Source of the DNA: Clostridia bacterium
GTDB taxonomy: Bacteria > Bacillota > Clostridia > Christensenellales > Aristaeellaceae
NCBI GenBank assembly: GCA_017469265.1
Contig: JAFUGS010000087.1
Location: forward strand, 1 to 56,533
Direction: 5' to 3'
DNA: 56,533 nucleotides
Both the position numbers and the translations under genes were made by a program. Positions 37,667 through 46,500 of the stretch are shown here, piece by piece (the stretch's first letter is position 1; each line of letters starts with the position of its first letter). The notes under the pieces are model-generated. The model was not told where the DNA came from and made no database searches. It worked only from the letters and a program-made list of their open reading frames with translations.

Positions 37667-39124
37667 ATGAGCGGAATTACCAGACTGAAGGAATACGCGG
37701 AAACCCATGGGGTGGGCTACACCCTGCGCCGGCTGGGGGAAAAGGCAGGGCAGGTGATCCTGGGCACCTGGGACCGGCAGTGGCGCAGGGAAAGGCCCAC
37801 GGAGGAGGAGCTGGCCCGGCAGCGGGCGAATCCGCCGGCGGCGGGCCTGATCAGCGTGGTGATTCCGGTATATAATACGAAAGAAAGCTTTCTGCGGGCG
37901 CTGCTGGACAGCCTGGAGGCCCAGACCTACGGGGACTGGGAGGCCATCCTTTTTGACGGGGCCAGCGACCGGGCGGAGACGGTGACCCTGCTGGACCGGG
38001 CCGCCGCGGCGGATCCGCGGTTCCGGGTGATCCACGCGCCGGAGAACCTGGGCATCGCGGGAAACACCAACGGCGCCATCGCCCAGGCCCGCGGGGAATA
38101 CATCGCCCTGTGCGATCATGATGACTGGCTGACGCCGGATGCCCTGTGGCGGGTGGCGGAGGAGATCGCCCGGAGCCATCCGGATCTGCTGTACTCGGAT
38201 GAGGACATGATGACGGAGAATGGACGGCGGCACATGGATCCGCACCGGAAGCCGGGCTATCAGCCGGAAACCCTGGCGGCGGATAATTACATGAGCCATC
38301 TGGGGGTGATCCGGGCGGAGCTGCTGCGGGACGCGGGGGGCCTGCGGGAAGGCTACGAGGGCAGCCAGGATCACGAGCTGTACCTGCGGCTGTGCCGGCG
38401 GACGAAGCGGATCGCGCATGTGCCCTATGTGCTGTACAGCTGGCGGAAGGTGTCCTCCTCCCTGAGCCGGCGGCATCTGGATCAGTGCCTGTGGGCGGGG
38501 TGCCGGGCCAACGAGGATTTGTCCCCCATTCCGGTGGTGGCCGTGCCGGTGGAGAAAAAAATCCGGCTCTGGTATGATTTCCCCCGGGACGCCAGCATGG
38601 AAGCGGTGATTTTCTCCAGCTCGGAGGACGCGTGCCGGGAGGCCCTGGCGGATCTGGAGGCGCAGGCGCCCTGGCCCGGGCTGCGGGCGACGCTGGCGGT
38701 GACGGATCTGAAGGGGCTGACGGAGACGCTGAACCAGGCGGCCGCGGAGAGCGCCGCCGACTATCTCCTCTTCCTGGACGCGGCCAGCGTGGTGGAAACC
38801 AGGCATTTCTTCCGGGAGCTGCTGATGTACGCCCAGATGGACGGGGTCGCGGGCGTGACCCCGGTGCTGGTGGACCGGAAGAACCGGATCACCTTCGGCG
38901 GATGGGTGGACGGGCGGAACGATCAGGCCGGGCTGAAAAACGGCGCCGGCGGCCCCAGGGACCGGATGAACAAGGTGCATAATGTGGACGGGGTTTCCCC
39001 CGCCTGCATGATGGCGCGGCGGGATCAGTTTGTGCCCTTTGGGCAGCGCGATCCGGAAAGACGGTACGTGTATACGCCCCACGCCGTGGTGCTGTGCGAG
39101 GACATGGCCGTGATCAGCGCTTGA
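37667..39124 (+). CDS. Family 2 glycosyltransferase
   Basis: A 485-residue cytoplasmic or membrane-associated enzyme. The GT-A domain begins SVVIPVYNTKESFLRALLDSL at about 64. The DxD-type metal motif is in ALCDHDDWLTPDAL (about 146-159), and the acceptor region contains GSQDHELYLRL. A second half (about 305-485) resembles a degenerate GT2 domain (YLLFLDAASVVETRHFFRELL). It probably acts in capsule or wall polysaccharide synthesis. The stop overlaps the -35 of the leuS promoter. Confidence 0.9.
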   Translation: MSGITRLKEYAETHGVGYTLRRLGEKAGQVILGTWDRQWRRERPTEEELARQRANPPAAGLISVVIPVYNTKESFLRALLDSLEAQTYGDWEAILFDGASDRAETVTLLDRAAAADPRFRVIHAPENLGIAGNTNGAIAQARGEYIALCDHDDWLTPDALWRVAEEIARSHPDLLYSDEDMMTENGRRHMDPHRKPGYQPETLAADNYMSHLGVIRAELLRDAGGLREGYEGSQDHELYLRLCRRTKRIAHVPYVLYSWRKVSSSLSRRHLDQCLWAGCRANEDLSPIPVVAVPVEKKIRLWYDFPRDASMEAVIFSSSEDACREALADLEAQAPWPGLRATLAVTDLKGLTETLNQAAAESAADYLLFLDAASVVETRHFFRELLMYAQMDGVAGVTPVLVDRKNRITFGGWVDGRNDQAGLKNGAGGPRDRMNKVHNVDGVSPACMMARRDQFVPFGQRDPERRYVYTPHAVVLCEDMAVISA

Positions 39125-39150
39125 AGTTTGCTTCGGGTTTATGCTATACT
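39121..39150 (+). promoter_or_regulatory. Promoter for leuS
   Basis: TTGAAG, an 18-bp spacer and TATACT overlap the end of the glycosyltransferase gene. Only about 30 nt of leader remain, so no T-box is possible. Confidence 0.55.
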
Positions 39151-39186
39151 CTCTCCACTGCATGAAAGGATCGGGTGAGGCGAATC

Positions 39187-41610
39187 ATGGAACGGAATTA
39201 CGACCCCAAGGTGATTGAACCGAAATGGCAGCGCTACTGGGAGGAGCATCAGACCTTCCGGACGGATGTATGGGATTTTTCCAGGCCGAAGTTTTACGCC
39301 CTGGACATGTTCCCCTATCCCAGCGGCGTGGGCCTGCACGCCGGGCACCCGGAAGGATATACCGCCACGGACATTGTCAGCCGGATGAAGCGGATGCAGG
39401 GATACAACGTGCTGCACCCCATGGGGTACGACAGCTTCGGCCTGCCGGCGGAGCAGTACGCCATCACCACCGGCAACCATCCGGAGGGCTTTACCGCCCG
39501 GAACATTGAGACCTTCTCCAGACAGCTGCGGGAGCTGGGCTTTGATTACGACTGGTCCAAGATGATCGCCACAAGCGATCCGGAGTTTTACAAATGGACC
39601 CAGTGGATCTTTAAACAGCTGTACCTGGACGGATACGCCCAGTATATCGACATGCCCGTCAACTGGTGCGAGGAGCTGGGCACCGTGCTCAGCAACGACG
39701 AGGTGGTGGACGGCAAGAGCGAGCGCGGCGGGTACCCCGTGGTGCGCAAGAACATGAAACAGTGGGTCATCAATCAGCCCGCCTTCGCGGAAAAGCTGCT
39801 GGAGGGGCTGAACGGGATTGACTGGCCGGAGAGCACCAAGGACATGCAGCGCCACTGGATCGGCAAGTCCGAGGGCGTGGAGGTGCAGTTCCAGATCGTG
39901 GGCGGCGGCAGCTTCTCCATCTTCACCACCTGCATCGAGACCATCTACGGCATCACCTTCATGGTGCTGGCGCCGGACGGGCAGCTGGTGCAGGATCTGA
40001 TGCCCCGGATCCGGAATCAGGAAGAGGTCAAGGCCTATATTGAGGAGACCCGGAAAAAGAACGACATGGACCGCACGGAGCTGAACAAGGGAAAGAGCGG
40101 CTGCCGGCTGGAGGGGGTCAGGTGCATCAACCCCGTCAACGGGCAGGAGGCGGAGCTCTTCATCGGCGATTTCGTGCTGGCCAGCTATGGAACCGGCGCC
40201 GTCATGGCGGTGCCCAGCCACGATCAGCGGGACTTTGAGTACGCCCAGGCCCACGGGATTCCCATGATTCAGGTCATCGACGGCCGCGACTGCTCGGAGC
40301 ACGCCTTTGAGAAGGGCGATTATCTGGGAAAGGGCTGCCGGCTGATCAACAGCGCGGAATTCACGGGGATGACCGTGGAGGAGGCGAAGGAGGCCATTAC
40401 CGCCAAGCTGGAAAAGATGGGCGTGGCCAGGCGGACGGTCAACTATCACTTCCGGGAATGGATTTTTGCCCGCCAGCGCTACTGGGGAGAGCCGGTGCCG
40501 ATCGTGCACCGGGAGGACGGCGGGCTCTACGCCCTGCCGGATGAGGAGCTGCCCCTGGTGCTGCCGGAGCTGGAGGACTATAAGGGGAAGAACGGGCAGG
40601 CGCCGCTGGAGAACGCGGTGGAATGGAAACAGTATGACCGGAACGGCGTGAAGGGCACCCGGGAAACGTCCACCATGCCCGGCTCCGCCGGTTCCAGCTG
40701 GTACTACATGCGCTACATTGATCCCCATAACGACCAGGCCCTGGCCGATCCGGCCCTGCTGAAGCACTGGCTGCCGGTGGATCTGTACATCGGCGGGCCG
40801 GAGCACGCGGTGGGCCACCTGATGTACAGCCGCATCTGGAACCGCTATCTGTACGACAAGGGCATCAGCCCGGTGAAGGAGCCCTTCCAGAAGCTGGTGC
40901 ATCAGGGGATGATCCTGGGGGAAAACGGCATCAAGATGGGCAAGCGCTTCCCCAAGTACGTGGTGAATCCCAGTGACATCGTCCGGGACTACGGCGCGGA
41001 TACCCTGCGGCTGTATGAAATGTTCATGGGCCCGCTGGAGGTTTCCAAACCCTGGAGCCCCCAGGGGGTGGAAGGCGCCCGCCGCTTCCTGAACCGGGTC
41101 TGGACCTTCTTTACCCGGGAGGAAAACTGGACCGAGGAAAACGACGGGGCCCTGGAGCGGGTTTATCATCAGACGGTGAAGAAGGTGACCCAGGATTACG
41201 AGAGCCTGGGCTTCAACACCGCCATCAGCCAGATGATGATCTTTGTCAACGCCTGCTACAAGAACGGCGCCTGCCCGAAGGAATACGCCGAGGGCTTTGT
41301 GAAGATGATCAGCTGCGTCTGCCCCCATATCGGCGAGGAGATGTGGCAGATCCTCGGCCACGACGAAAGCCTGGCGCGGGCGCCATGGCCCGCGTGGGAT
41401 GAGGAGAAGATCCGGGAGGATACGATCCAGATTCCCGTACAGGTCAACGGCAAGGTGCGGGCCACGGTGGAGATCGCCGTGGATGAGGAGCAGGCCTCCG
41501 TGCTGGAAAAGGCCCACGGCATGAAGAACGTTCAGAACGCCATGAGCGGCAGGACGGTCGTGAAGGAAATCTACGTGAAGGGCCGGATTGTGAATATTGT
41601 TGTGAAATAA
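39187..41610 (+). CDS. leuS: Leucyl-tRNA synthetase
   Basis: Charges tRNA-Leu with leucine. The 807-residue protein starts at ATG 39187 (MERNYDPKVIEPKWQRYWEE), 6 bp after GTGAGG. It has the HIGH-type motif as HAGH at 51-54, an editing domain (about 220-410, with GTGAVMAVPSHDQRD), the FAR-RYWGEPVPIV segment, and an anticodon-binding C-terminus. The KMSKS loop reads KMGKR at about 583-587 (GENGIKMGKRFPKYVVNPSD). This is a marked departure from the usual sequence, though its two lysines are kept. Confidence 0.95.
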   Translation: MERNYDPKVIEPKWQRYWEEHQTFRTDVWDFSRPKFYALDMFPYPSGVGLHAGHPEGYTATDIVSRMKRMQGYNVLHPMGYDSFGLPAEQYAITTGNHPEGFTARNIETFSRQLRELGFDYDWSKMIATSDPEFYKWTQWIFKQLYLDGYAQYIDMPVNWCEELGTVLSNDEVVDGKSERGGYPVVRKNMKQWVINQPAFAEKLLEGLNGIDWPESTKDMQRHWIGKSEGVEVQFQIVGGGSFSIFTTCIETIYGITFMVLAPDGQLVQDLMPRIRNQEEVKAYIEETRKKNDMDRTELNKGKSGCRLEGVRCINPVNGQEAELFIGDFVLASYGTGAVMAVPSHDQRDFEYAQAHGIPMIQVIDGRDCSEHAFEKGDYLGKGCRLINSAEFTGMTVEEAKEAITAKLEKMGVARRTVNYHFREWIFARQRYWGEPVPIVHREDGGLYALPDEELPLVLPELEDYKGKNGQAPLENAVEWKQYDRNGVKGTRETSTMPGSAGSSWYYMRYIDPHNDQALADPALLKHWLPVDLYIGGPEHAVGHLMYSRIWNRYLYDKGISPVKEPFQKLVHQGMILGENGIKMGKRFPKYVVNPSDIVRDYGADTLRLYEMFMGPLEVSKPWSPQGVEGARRFLNRVWTFFTREENWTEENDGALERVYHQTVKKVTQDYESLGFNTAISQMMIFVNACYKNGACPKEYAEGFVKMISCVCPHIGEEMWQILGHDESLARAPWPAWDEEKIREDTIQIPVQVNGKVRATVEIAVDEEQASVLEKAHGMKNVQNAMSGRTVVKEIYVKGRIVNIVVK

Positions 41611-41615
41611 GCGGG

Positions 41616-41653
41616 GATCCCTTTCCCGGACGGTGGGAAGGGGATCTTTTTTT
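41616..41653 (+). terminator. Terminator of leuS
   Basis: A 12-bp stem GATCCCTTTCCC/GGGAAGGGGATC with a 7-nt loop and seven T's. Confidence 0.92.
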
Positions 41654-41699
41654 GTCTCCAAATTCAGACGAAAATCTTGCGTAAATCTTAAAAAAGATA

Positions 41700-41728
41700 T
41701 TGACATCGTAACAATTTTGAAATAAAAT
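41700..41728 (+). promoter_or_regulatory. Sigma-A promoter for the SH3b/peptidoglycan-binding protein
   Basis: TTGACA, a 17-bp spacer and TAAAAT lie 37 bp upstream of the ATG at 41766. Confidence 0.75.
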
Positions 41729-41765
41729 AAGCCTGTGTAATCCTATGCATTGAGGTGATTTCACG

Positions 41766-44102
41766 ATGACGATTCGGCACAGCCGCTTCCTGGCGCTGTT
41801 TGTGGCGCTGACGCTGGTGGTCTCCCTAATCCCCGGCGGTCTTTTCAATGGCTCCGCCCACGCGGAGGATTACGGCATGGTCATTAACGGCAGCGTCCGG
41901 CTGCGGCGGGAGGCCTCCTCCAGCTCCGCGTTCTGGTTCGTGATGCCGGTGGGCTGGGTGTGCACGATTCATTCGCAGTCCACGGTGAACGGTACGCTGT
42001 GGTACCGGGTCATCGCGCCTCATCCCGACGCGCCGGACCCGACGACGGCCCGGACGTACTGGGGCTATGTGACCTCGGACTATTTCCGCCCCCTGACGGA
42101 CGCGGAGACGTCGGAGTATCTGAGCACAAAGCGGGTTTCTTCCGCGGGGACGGGCACGTCCACCAGCACTTCCGCCAGCACGTCCACCAGTACAACCACC
42201 AGCACGTCCACCAGTACAACCACCAGCACGTCCTCCACGGGCAGCACCGCCGCGGCCAGCGGAACCACCGGTTCCATCACCAACGGCGGCACCAACTTCC
42301 GGGAGGGGCCGGGCAAAAAGTATCACAGCATCATGAAGCTGGACCGGGGGACGGTGGTGACTATCACCAGCATCCCGGACGGCATTGGTGAAGATTACTG
42401 GTACGGCGTCAGCTATGCCGGCAAGAAGGGATATGTCAACAGCGAGTTTGTGCGGGTGCTCACCGGCGGCGCGGCGGCTCAGGTAACCATCAGCCCCACC
42501 GCGACGCCCACGCCGCCCCCCAGCACCGCGGGCTACAACGCGGTGCAGCTGGTGCTGACCTCCGCGCACCTGCGGACCAGCCCGAACGGAAGCTACGACC
42601 GGGACAATGACTGGGAAGGCCAGAACGCGATCCTGCCCCTGGCGGGCAATGCGGTGAACGCGGCCGGATACACCTGGTACCCGGTGACGAAAAACGGAAA
42701 GACCTATTACGTCCGGGGCGACTGTGTGCGGCTGATCGCGTCTTCCTCCGTTGTTACAACAACAACGACAACGGCGGCGGGTACGGCGGCATCCGTGACG
42801 CCGACGCCCGCTCCCACGTCTTCCACGGCGACCGCCTCCGTGGTGGGCTATGTCCAGACGGTCATGAGCGGATGCAATCTTCGCTCCACCATGGGCGGCA
42901 CGGTGATCAAGCAGATCGCCAAGGGGGTTACGCTCCCTTATCTGCAGCAGCCCACCACCAAGGGCGGGTATACCTGGTACTATGTGGACGCGAACGGCAA
43001 CCGGGGTTATCTGCGGAATGACGTGGTGAAGGTGATCTCGGGAAGCGGCACGGCCACGGATACGACAGGCGCTTCCGAAGCCGTGGTGGAGGACGCGAAC
43101 GCCACGGGATATGTGAAGACCACTTCCAGCGGCGTTAACCTCCGCACGAAGGCGGGATACTCGGCCATGATCGGTCGGGTGGAGAGCAAGGGAACCATCA
43201 TGCCCTATTACGGCACGCCCACCGTGGTAAACGGTGTTACGTGGTACTACGTAAAGCACAGCACTCTGGGGTACGGATACATGCATGGCAGCTATGTGGC
43301 CATCGTGAACGCGGACGGATCCGCGACGCCGACGCCCGTGCCCACGGCCGCGCCCACCGGCGCGGTGATCACGGGGACCTCCTCCCAGGTGGAAGCCAGC
43401 TATTCCACCCTGCGGGTCGGTTCCACCGGTACCGCCGTGCAGAACCTGGTGCAGGCGCTGAAGAATAAGGGCTATTATTCCGGCTCGGTGACCAACAAGT
43501 ACACCACCGCCGTGGAGACGGCGGTGAAGGCCTTCCAGAGAGCTTCCAAGCTCAGCGTGGACGGGATCGCCGGCCCGGCGACCCAGCACGCGCTGTATGG
43601 TACCGTGCCGGTTGGCGCAGCGGACACGAGCAACCTGACCATGACGCTGTATCCGGCGGAGAAGATTGACTGGTGGACCGGCGGCATCAACGACCTGTGG
43701 GCGAAGGGCGCCAATTACAAGGTATACGACGTGAAGACCGGCATCGTCTGGTGGGCGCACCGGTGGAGCGGCGGCTACCACGTGGACGCGGAGCCGCTGA
43801 CCGCCGCGGATACGGCCCGGCTGTGCAAGGCCTATGGCGTAACCGCCGCCTCGGAGATCGCCAGCAAGAACCTGTATCAGCGCAGGCCCTGCCTGGTGAC
43901 CATCGGCACCAGAACCTTTGCCTGCTCCCTGTACGGCGTGCCGCATGACGCGAAGGATCAGACCATCAAGACCAATGACTTCAACGGCGTGCTGTGTCTC
44001 CATTTCACAAACAGCTGGACCCACGGCAGCAAGAAGGTGGACAGCCTTCACACTGAGGCCATCCAGTTCGCCTATGACAACGCGCCGAACGGGCATAAGT
44101 AA
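41766..44102 (+). CDS. Large secreted protein: SH3b repeats, peptidoglycan-binding domain, conserved His-rich C-terminal domain
   Basis: A 778-residue secreted protein. A signal peptide (about 1-32) is followed by an SH3b domain (VINGSVRLRREASSSSAFW), a Ser/Thr linker, and further SH3b domains beginning GTNFREGPGKKYHSIMKL, VLTSAHLRTSPNGSYD, VMSGCNLRSTMGG and TTSSGVNLRTKAGYSA. A PG_binding_1 domain (LRVGSTGTAVQNLVQALKNKG, about 540-600) and a C-terminal domain of about 150 residues complete it. The last domain contains WWAHRWSGGYHVDAEPL, GVPHDAKD and VLCLHFTNSWTHGSKKVDSLH, with conserved His and Asp that may form a metal or catalytic site. The protein probably binds and possibly modifies peptidoglycan. 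It is monocistronic. Confidence 0.85.
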   Translation: MTIRHSRFLALFVALTLVVSLIPGGLFNGSAHAEDYGMVINGSVRLRREASSSSAFWFVMPVGWVCTIHSQSTVNGTLWYRVIAPHPDAPDPTTARTYWGYVTSDYFRPLTDAETSEYLSTKRVSSAGTGTSTSTSASTSTSTTTSTSTSTTTSTSSTGSTAAASGTTGSITNGGTNFREGPGKKYHSIMKLDRGTVVTITSIPDGIGEDYWYGVSYAGKKGYVNSEFVRVLTGGAAAQVTISPTATPTPPPSTAGYNAVQLVLTSAHLRTSPNGSYDRDNDWEGQNAILPLAGNAVNAAGYTWYPVTKNGKTYYVRGDCVRLIASSSVVTTTTTTAAGTAASVTPTPAPTSSTATASVVGYVQTVMSGCNLRSTMGGTVIKQIAKGVTLPYLQQPTTKGGYTWYYVDANGNRGYLRNDVVKVISGSGTATDTTGASEAVVEDANATGYVKTTSSGVNLRTKAGYSAMIGRVESKGTIMPYYGTPTVVNGVTWYYVKHSTLGYGYMHGSYVAIVNADGSATPTPVPTAAPTGAVITGTSSQVEASYSTLRVGSTGTAVQNLVQALKNKGYYSGSVTNKYTTAVETAVKAFQRASKLSVDGIAGPATQHALYGTVPVGAADTSNLTMTLYPAEKIDWWTGGINDLWAKGANYKVYDVKTGIVWWAHRWSGGYHVDAEPLTAADTARLCKAYGVTAASEIASKNLYQRRPCLVTIGTRTFACSLYGVPHDAKDQTIKTNDFNGVLCLHFTNSWTHGSKKVDSLHTEAIQFAYDNAPNGHK
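42155..42234 (+). repeat. Short tandem repeat encoding a Ser/Thr linker
   Basis: A 24-nt unit (ACGTCCACCAGTACAACCAC and CAGC) is repeated in tandem with partial flanking units, encoding (TSTST)-rich linker residues. Copy number could vary by slippage. Confidence 0.75.
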
Positions 44103-44121
44103 TTCTTCGGAAACATAAAAG

Positions 44122-44153
44122 GAGATCGCTCCGGATGGGAGCGATCTCTTTTT
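44122..44153 (+). terminator. Terminator of the SH3b protein gene
   Basis: Stem GAGATCGCTCC/GGAGCGATCTC with a short loop and TTTTT. Confidence 0.92.
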
Positions 44154-44263
44154 GTGCCGCGCTGCGCCTGCCTGACGGAACGGGTTTGTGCTTTTCCAGG
44201 ACGAAGCGGACAGGACAGGCCGGCACAGGACCGTGTGAGCGCGTTTGACGGGATGGCCTTCGG

Positions 44264-44686
44264 TCAGGGGTTCTGGTCCGGTTCCATCAGGTCGGCCAGG
44301 GTGACGCTGTCCAGAAACTGCTGAATCATGCCGTTGAGCCGCGTCCAGACCGGCAGCGTCGGGCACCGGGCGGCCCGCTCGCAGGGGGCGCTGCCTTCCT
44401 CCAGACAGGCCACCGGAGCCAGATCCCCCTCCGTCAGCCGCAGCACGCTGCCCAGGGTGCATTCCGCGGGCGGCAGAGCCAGCCGGTATCCGCCGCCTTT
44501 GCCGCGGGAGCCCTGAAGTACTTTCCCCTGCACCAGGCTTTTCACGATGCTCTCCAGGTACTTTTCGGAGATTCCCTGCCGGTCCGCTACCTCTTTCAGG
44601 GGCAGATAAGCACTGTCCGCCTGATGCTCCGCCAGATCCACCATCAGCCGGAGGGCGTACCGCCCCCGGGTTGAAATCATTGCCAT
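44264..44686 (-). CDS. Rrf2-family transcriptional regulator
   Basis: A 140-residue winged-helix regulator starting at ATG 44686 (MAMISTRGRYALRLMVDLAE), 6 bp after GGGAGG. The DNA-binding segment is LKEVADRQGISEKYLESIVKSL, and the wing has GSRGKGGGYRLALPP. Three cysteines at 94, 102 and 108 match the Fe-S ligands of IscR-type members (here C-x7-C-x5-C). Rrf2 proteins sense Fe-S status, cysteine or nitric oxide. It is divergent from an amino acid ABC transporter operon, so it may be CymR/IscR-like and control uptake of a sulfur or other amino acid. This last step is inference. Confidence 0.9.
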   Translation of the reverse strand: MAMISTRGRYALRLMVDLAEHQADSAYLPLKEVADRQGISEKYLESIVKSLVQGKVLQGSRGKGGGYRLALPPAECTLGSVLRLTEGDLAPVACLEEGSAPCERAARCPTLPVWTRLNGMIQQFLDSVTLADLMEPDQNP

Positions 44687-44728
44687 GGTTTTCCTCCCGT
44701 TTCGGAGCTTTTGCTCCAGGATAAACCT

Positions 44729-44757
44729 ATTATACCACAGGGTTGATTGGATTTCAA
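44729..44757 (-). promoter_or_regulatory. Sigma-A promoter for the Rrf2 gene
   Basis: On the minus strand, TTGAAA, a 17-bp spacer and TATAAT lie 43 bp before ATG 44686. Confidence 0.72.
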
Positions 44758-44813
44758 ATGTCCGCGGCGGATGTATTCCTGGTGTTTTTTCGGGAAGAAG
44801 TGAAACGAACGGA

Positions 44814-44842
44814 TTGACTTTCACTTGGTAAAGTGATAATGT
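44814..44842 (+). promoter_or_regulatory. Promoter and candidate operator of the second polar amino acid ABC operon
   Basis: TTGACT, a 17-bp spacer and TAATGT. The spacer contains an inverted repeat TCACTT-GGTA-AAGTGA (44821-44836), in an ideal place for a repressor. The divergent Rrf2 protein is the obvious candidate. Confidence 0.6.
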
Positions 44843-44888
44843 AACAGAGCGTTCCGGTAAAAAAGGAACGGCGAAGGAGGAAAAGAAG

Positions 44889-45662
44889 ATGAAAAAGCTG
44901 CTTGCGTTGATGCTGGCCCTCTCCCTGGCGCTGGGCTGCGGCGCCGCCCTGGCGGACACGTTTATTCACGGGATTGATCCGGAGTATCCGCCCTTCAGCT
45001 ATCTGGGGGACGATGGGGAGTATACCGGTTTCGATGTGGAGATTGCCAAGGCGGCCTGTGAGCTGGCCGGGCTGGATTATGAAGTTTTTGCCGTGGACTG
45101 GGATAACAAGCTGATCCAGCTGGACAACCACGAATGTGATGTTATCTGGTCCGGCATGACGATCCTGGACAGCATGAAGGAAGCCGGATACGTGATTTCC
45201 AGGCCCTATTATGACAATACCCAGGTGCTGGTGGTCCGGAAGGACAGCGGCATCGCTTCCTCCGCGGACCTGGCGGGCAAGGTGGTGGCCGTGCAGCTGG
45301 GTACCTCCGGCGAGGCGCTGCTGAACGGCGATCTGGCGGATCTGCGGGATACTTTCGCAGAGCTGGTGACCTGCCAGAGCTTCCTGGTCTGCTTCACGGA
45401 GCTGGAAGGCAACGGCGTGGACGCGGTTTTCGTGGATCTGCCTGTGGCCGCGGCGTACACCGCCGGCAAGGATCATCTGGCAGTGCTGAATGAGAATCTG
45501 GGCGCGGAGCAGTACGGCCTGGCCTTCCGGGCGGATGACGCGGAGCTGTGCGCGAAGATCGAGGACGCGGTGGCCCAGCTGGTGGCCAACGGCACCTACG
45601 CGGAGATCGCCGCCAAATATCCGGACATTGTGAACAATCTGCTGTTCCTGAACGCGGATTAA
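44889..45662 (+). CDS. Polar amino acid ABC transporter substrate-binding protein
   Basis: A 257-residue SBP_bac_3-type receptor. The signal peptide is MKKLLALMLALSLALGCGAALAD. The LGC could be a poor lipobox, while ALAD is a standard cleavage site. The mature start FIHGIDPEYPPFSYLGDDGEYTGF and the CDVIWSGMTILDSMKEAGYVIS segment are typical of the cystine/glutamine/histidine group. The ligand is not known from sequence. The downstream CntK-like racemase hints at histidine; the adjacent Rrf2 hints at cystine. It is separated from its permease by a hairpin. Confidence 0.92.
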   Translation: MKKLLALMLALSLALGCGAALADTFIHGIDPEYPPFSYLGDDGEYTGFDVEIAKAACELAGLDYEVFAVDWDNKLIQLDNHECDVIWSGMTILDSMKEAGYVISRPYYDNTQVLVVRKDSGIASSADLAGKVVAVQLGTSGEALLNGDLADLRDTFAELVTCQSFLVCFTELEGNGVDAVFVDLPVAAAYTAGKDHLAVLNENLGAEQYGLAFRADDAELCAKIEDAVAQLVANGTYAEIAAKYPDIVNNLLFLNAD

Positions 45663-45760
45663 GGGAATGCCCGGGAACGGAGACCCGCGGGGCCGGGCGG
45701 GGGCTGAATGCATCAGGGCCCGGTGATCGGGGGCTGTCCGAAGGTTTTCAACGTTTTTCA

Positions 45761-45816
45761 TCCCGGAGGAGGGCGGGAAGGATCCAAGAGGTCGTTCCCT
45801 CTCCTCCGGGAATTTT
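45761..45816 (+). terminator. Hairpin between binding protein and permease genes
   Basis: Arms TCCCGGAGGAG and CTCCTCCGGGA form an 11-bp outer stem around about 30 nt, with ATTTT after. The 3' arm lies about 25 bp before the permease start. It probably attenuates transcription so that the receptor is made in excess. Confidence 0.5.
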
Positions 45817-45837
45817 GCGCAGAGCGGAGGCACGCGG

Positions 45838-46485
45838 ATGTCACTTGCAACCATGTTTATCAAGATGGGGGACGGGTTTGGAAAAACCTGCGCCATCTTC
45901 TTCCTGACGCTGCTTTTTTCCCTGCCCCTGGGCATGCTGGTGGCGCTGCTGCGCATGAGCAGAAACAAGGCGGTCTCCTACGTGACCCGGGCCGTGATTT
46001 CCGTGCTGCGGGGCACCCCCCTGATGCTTCAGCTGCTGGCGGTAACCTATGGGCCCTATTATCTTTTCGGGCTCAGCGTATCCCGCAACAAGCTGATTCC
46101 CGTGGTCATCGCCTTTTCCATCAACTATGCCGCGTATTTCGCGGAGATTTACCGCGGGGGCATTGAAAGCATGCCCGTGGGGCAGTATGAGGCGGCCCAG
46201 GTGCTGGGATACACGAAGGCGCAGACCTTTCTGCGGATTATTCTGCCACAGGTGATCAAGCGGATTCTGCCCTCCATCACCAACGAGGTGGTGACCCTGG
46301 TCAAGGATACCTCCATGGCGTTCACCGTGTCCTATCAGGAGATGTTCACCATCGGCAAACAGATCGCCAATTCCCAGACCAGCTTTGTTCCCTTCCTGGT
46401 GGCCGGCCTGTTCTACTATGTATTCAACCTGCTGGTGGACTTTGTCATGGGCCGGGCCGAAAAAAAGCTGAGCTACTATCGGTAA
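45838..46485 (+). CDS. Polar amino acid ABC transporter permease
   Basis: A 215-residue HisM/TcyB-type permease starting MSLATMFIKMGDGFGKTCAIFF, after GCGGAGG. It contains VISVLRGTPLMLQLLAVTYG and the EAA-loop region YEAAQVLGYTKAQTFLRIILPQVIKRILPS (about 121-150). It ends with a cytoplasmic tail. The ATPase gene follows after 15 bp. Confidence 0.93.
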   Translation: MSLATMFIKMGDGFGKTCAIFFLTLLFSLPLGMLVALLRMSRNKAVSYVTRAVISVLRGTPLMLQLLAVTYGPYYLFGLSVSRNKLIPVVIAFSINYAAYFAEIYRGGIESMPVGQYEAAQVLGYTKAQTFLRIILPQVIKRILPSITNEVVTLVKDTSMAFTVSYQEMFTIGKQIANSQTSFVPFLVAGLFYYVFNLLVDFVMGRAEKKLSYYR

Positions 46486-46500
46486 GGGGAGGGACGCGCC

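Noticed and set aside
39121-39187. T-box riboswitch upstream of leuS
   Set aside because: Only about 30 nt separate the predicted transcription start from the gene, too short for a T-box.
42155-42234. Mobile or regulatory repeat in the SH3b gene
   Set aside because: It is an in-frame Ser/Thr linker repeat within one gene.
45708-46166. ORF overlapping the start of the polar amino acid permease
   Set aside because: Out of frame with a clear permease, no ribosome site, low-complexity product.
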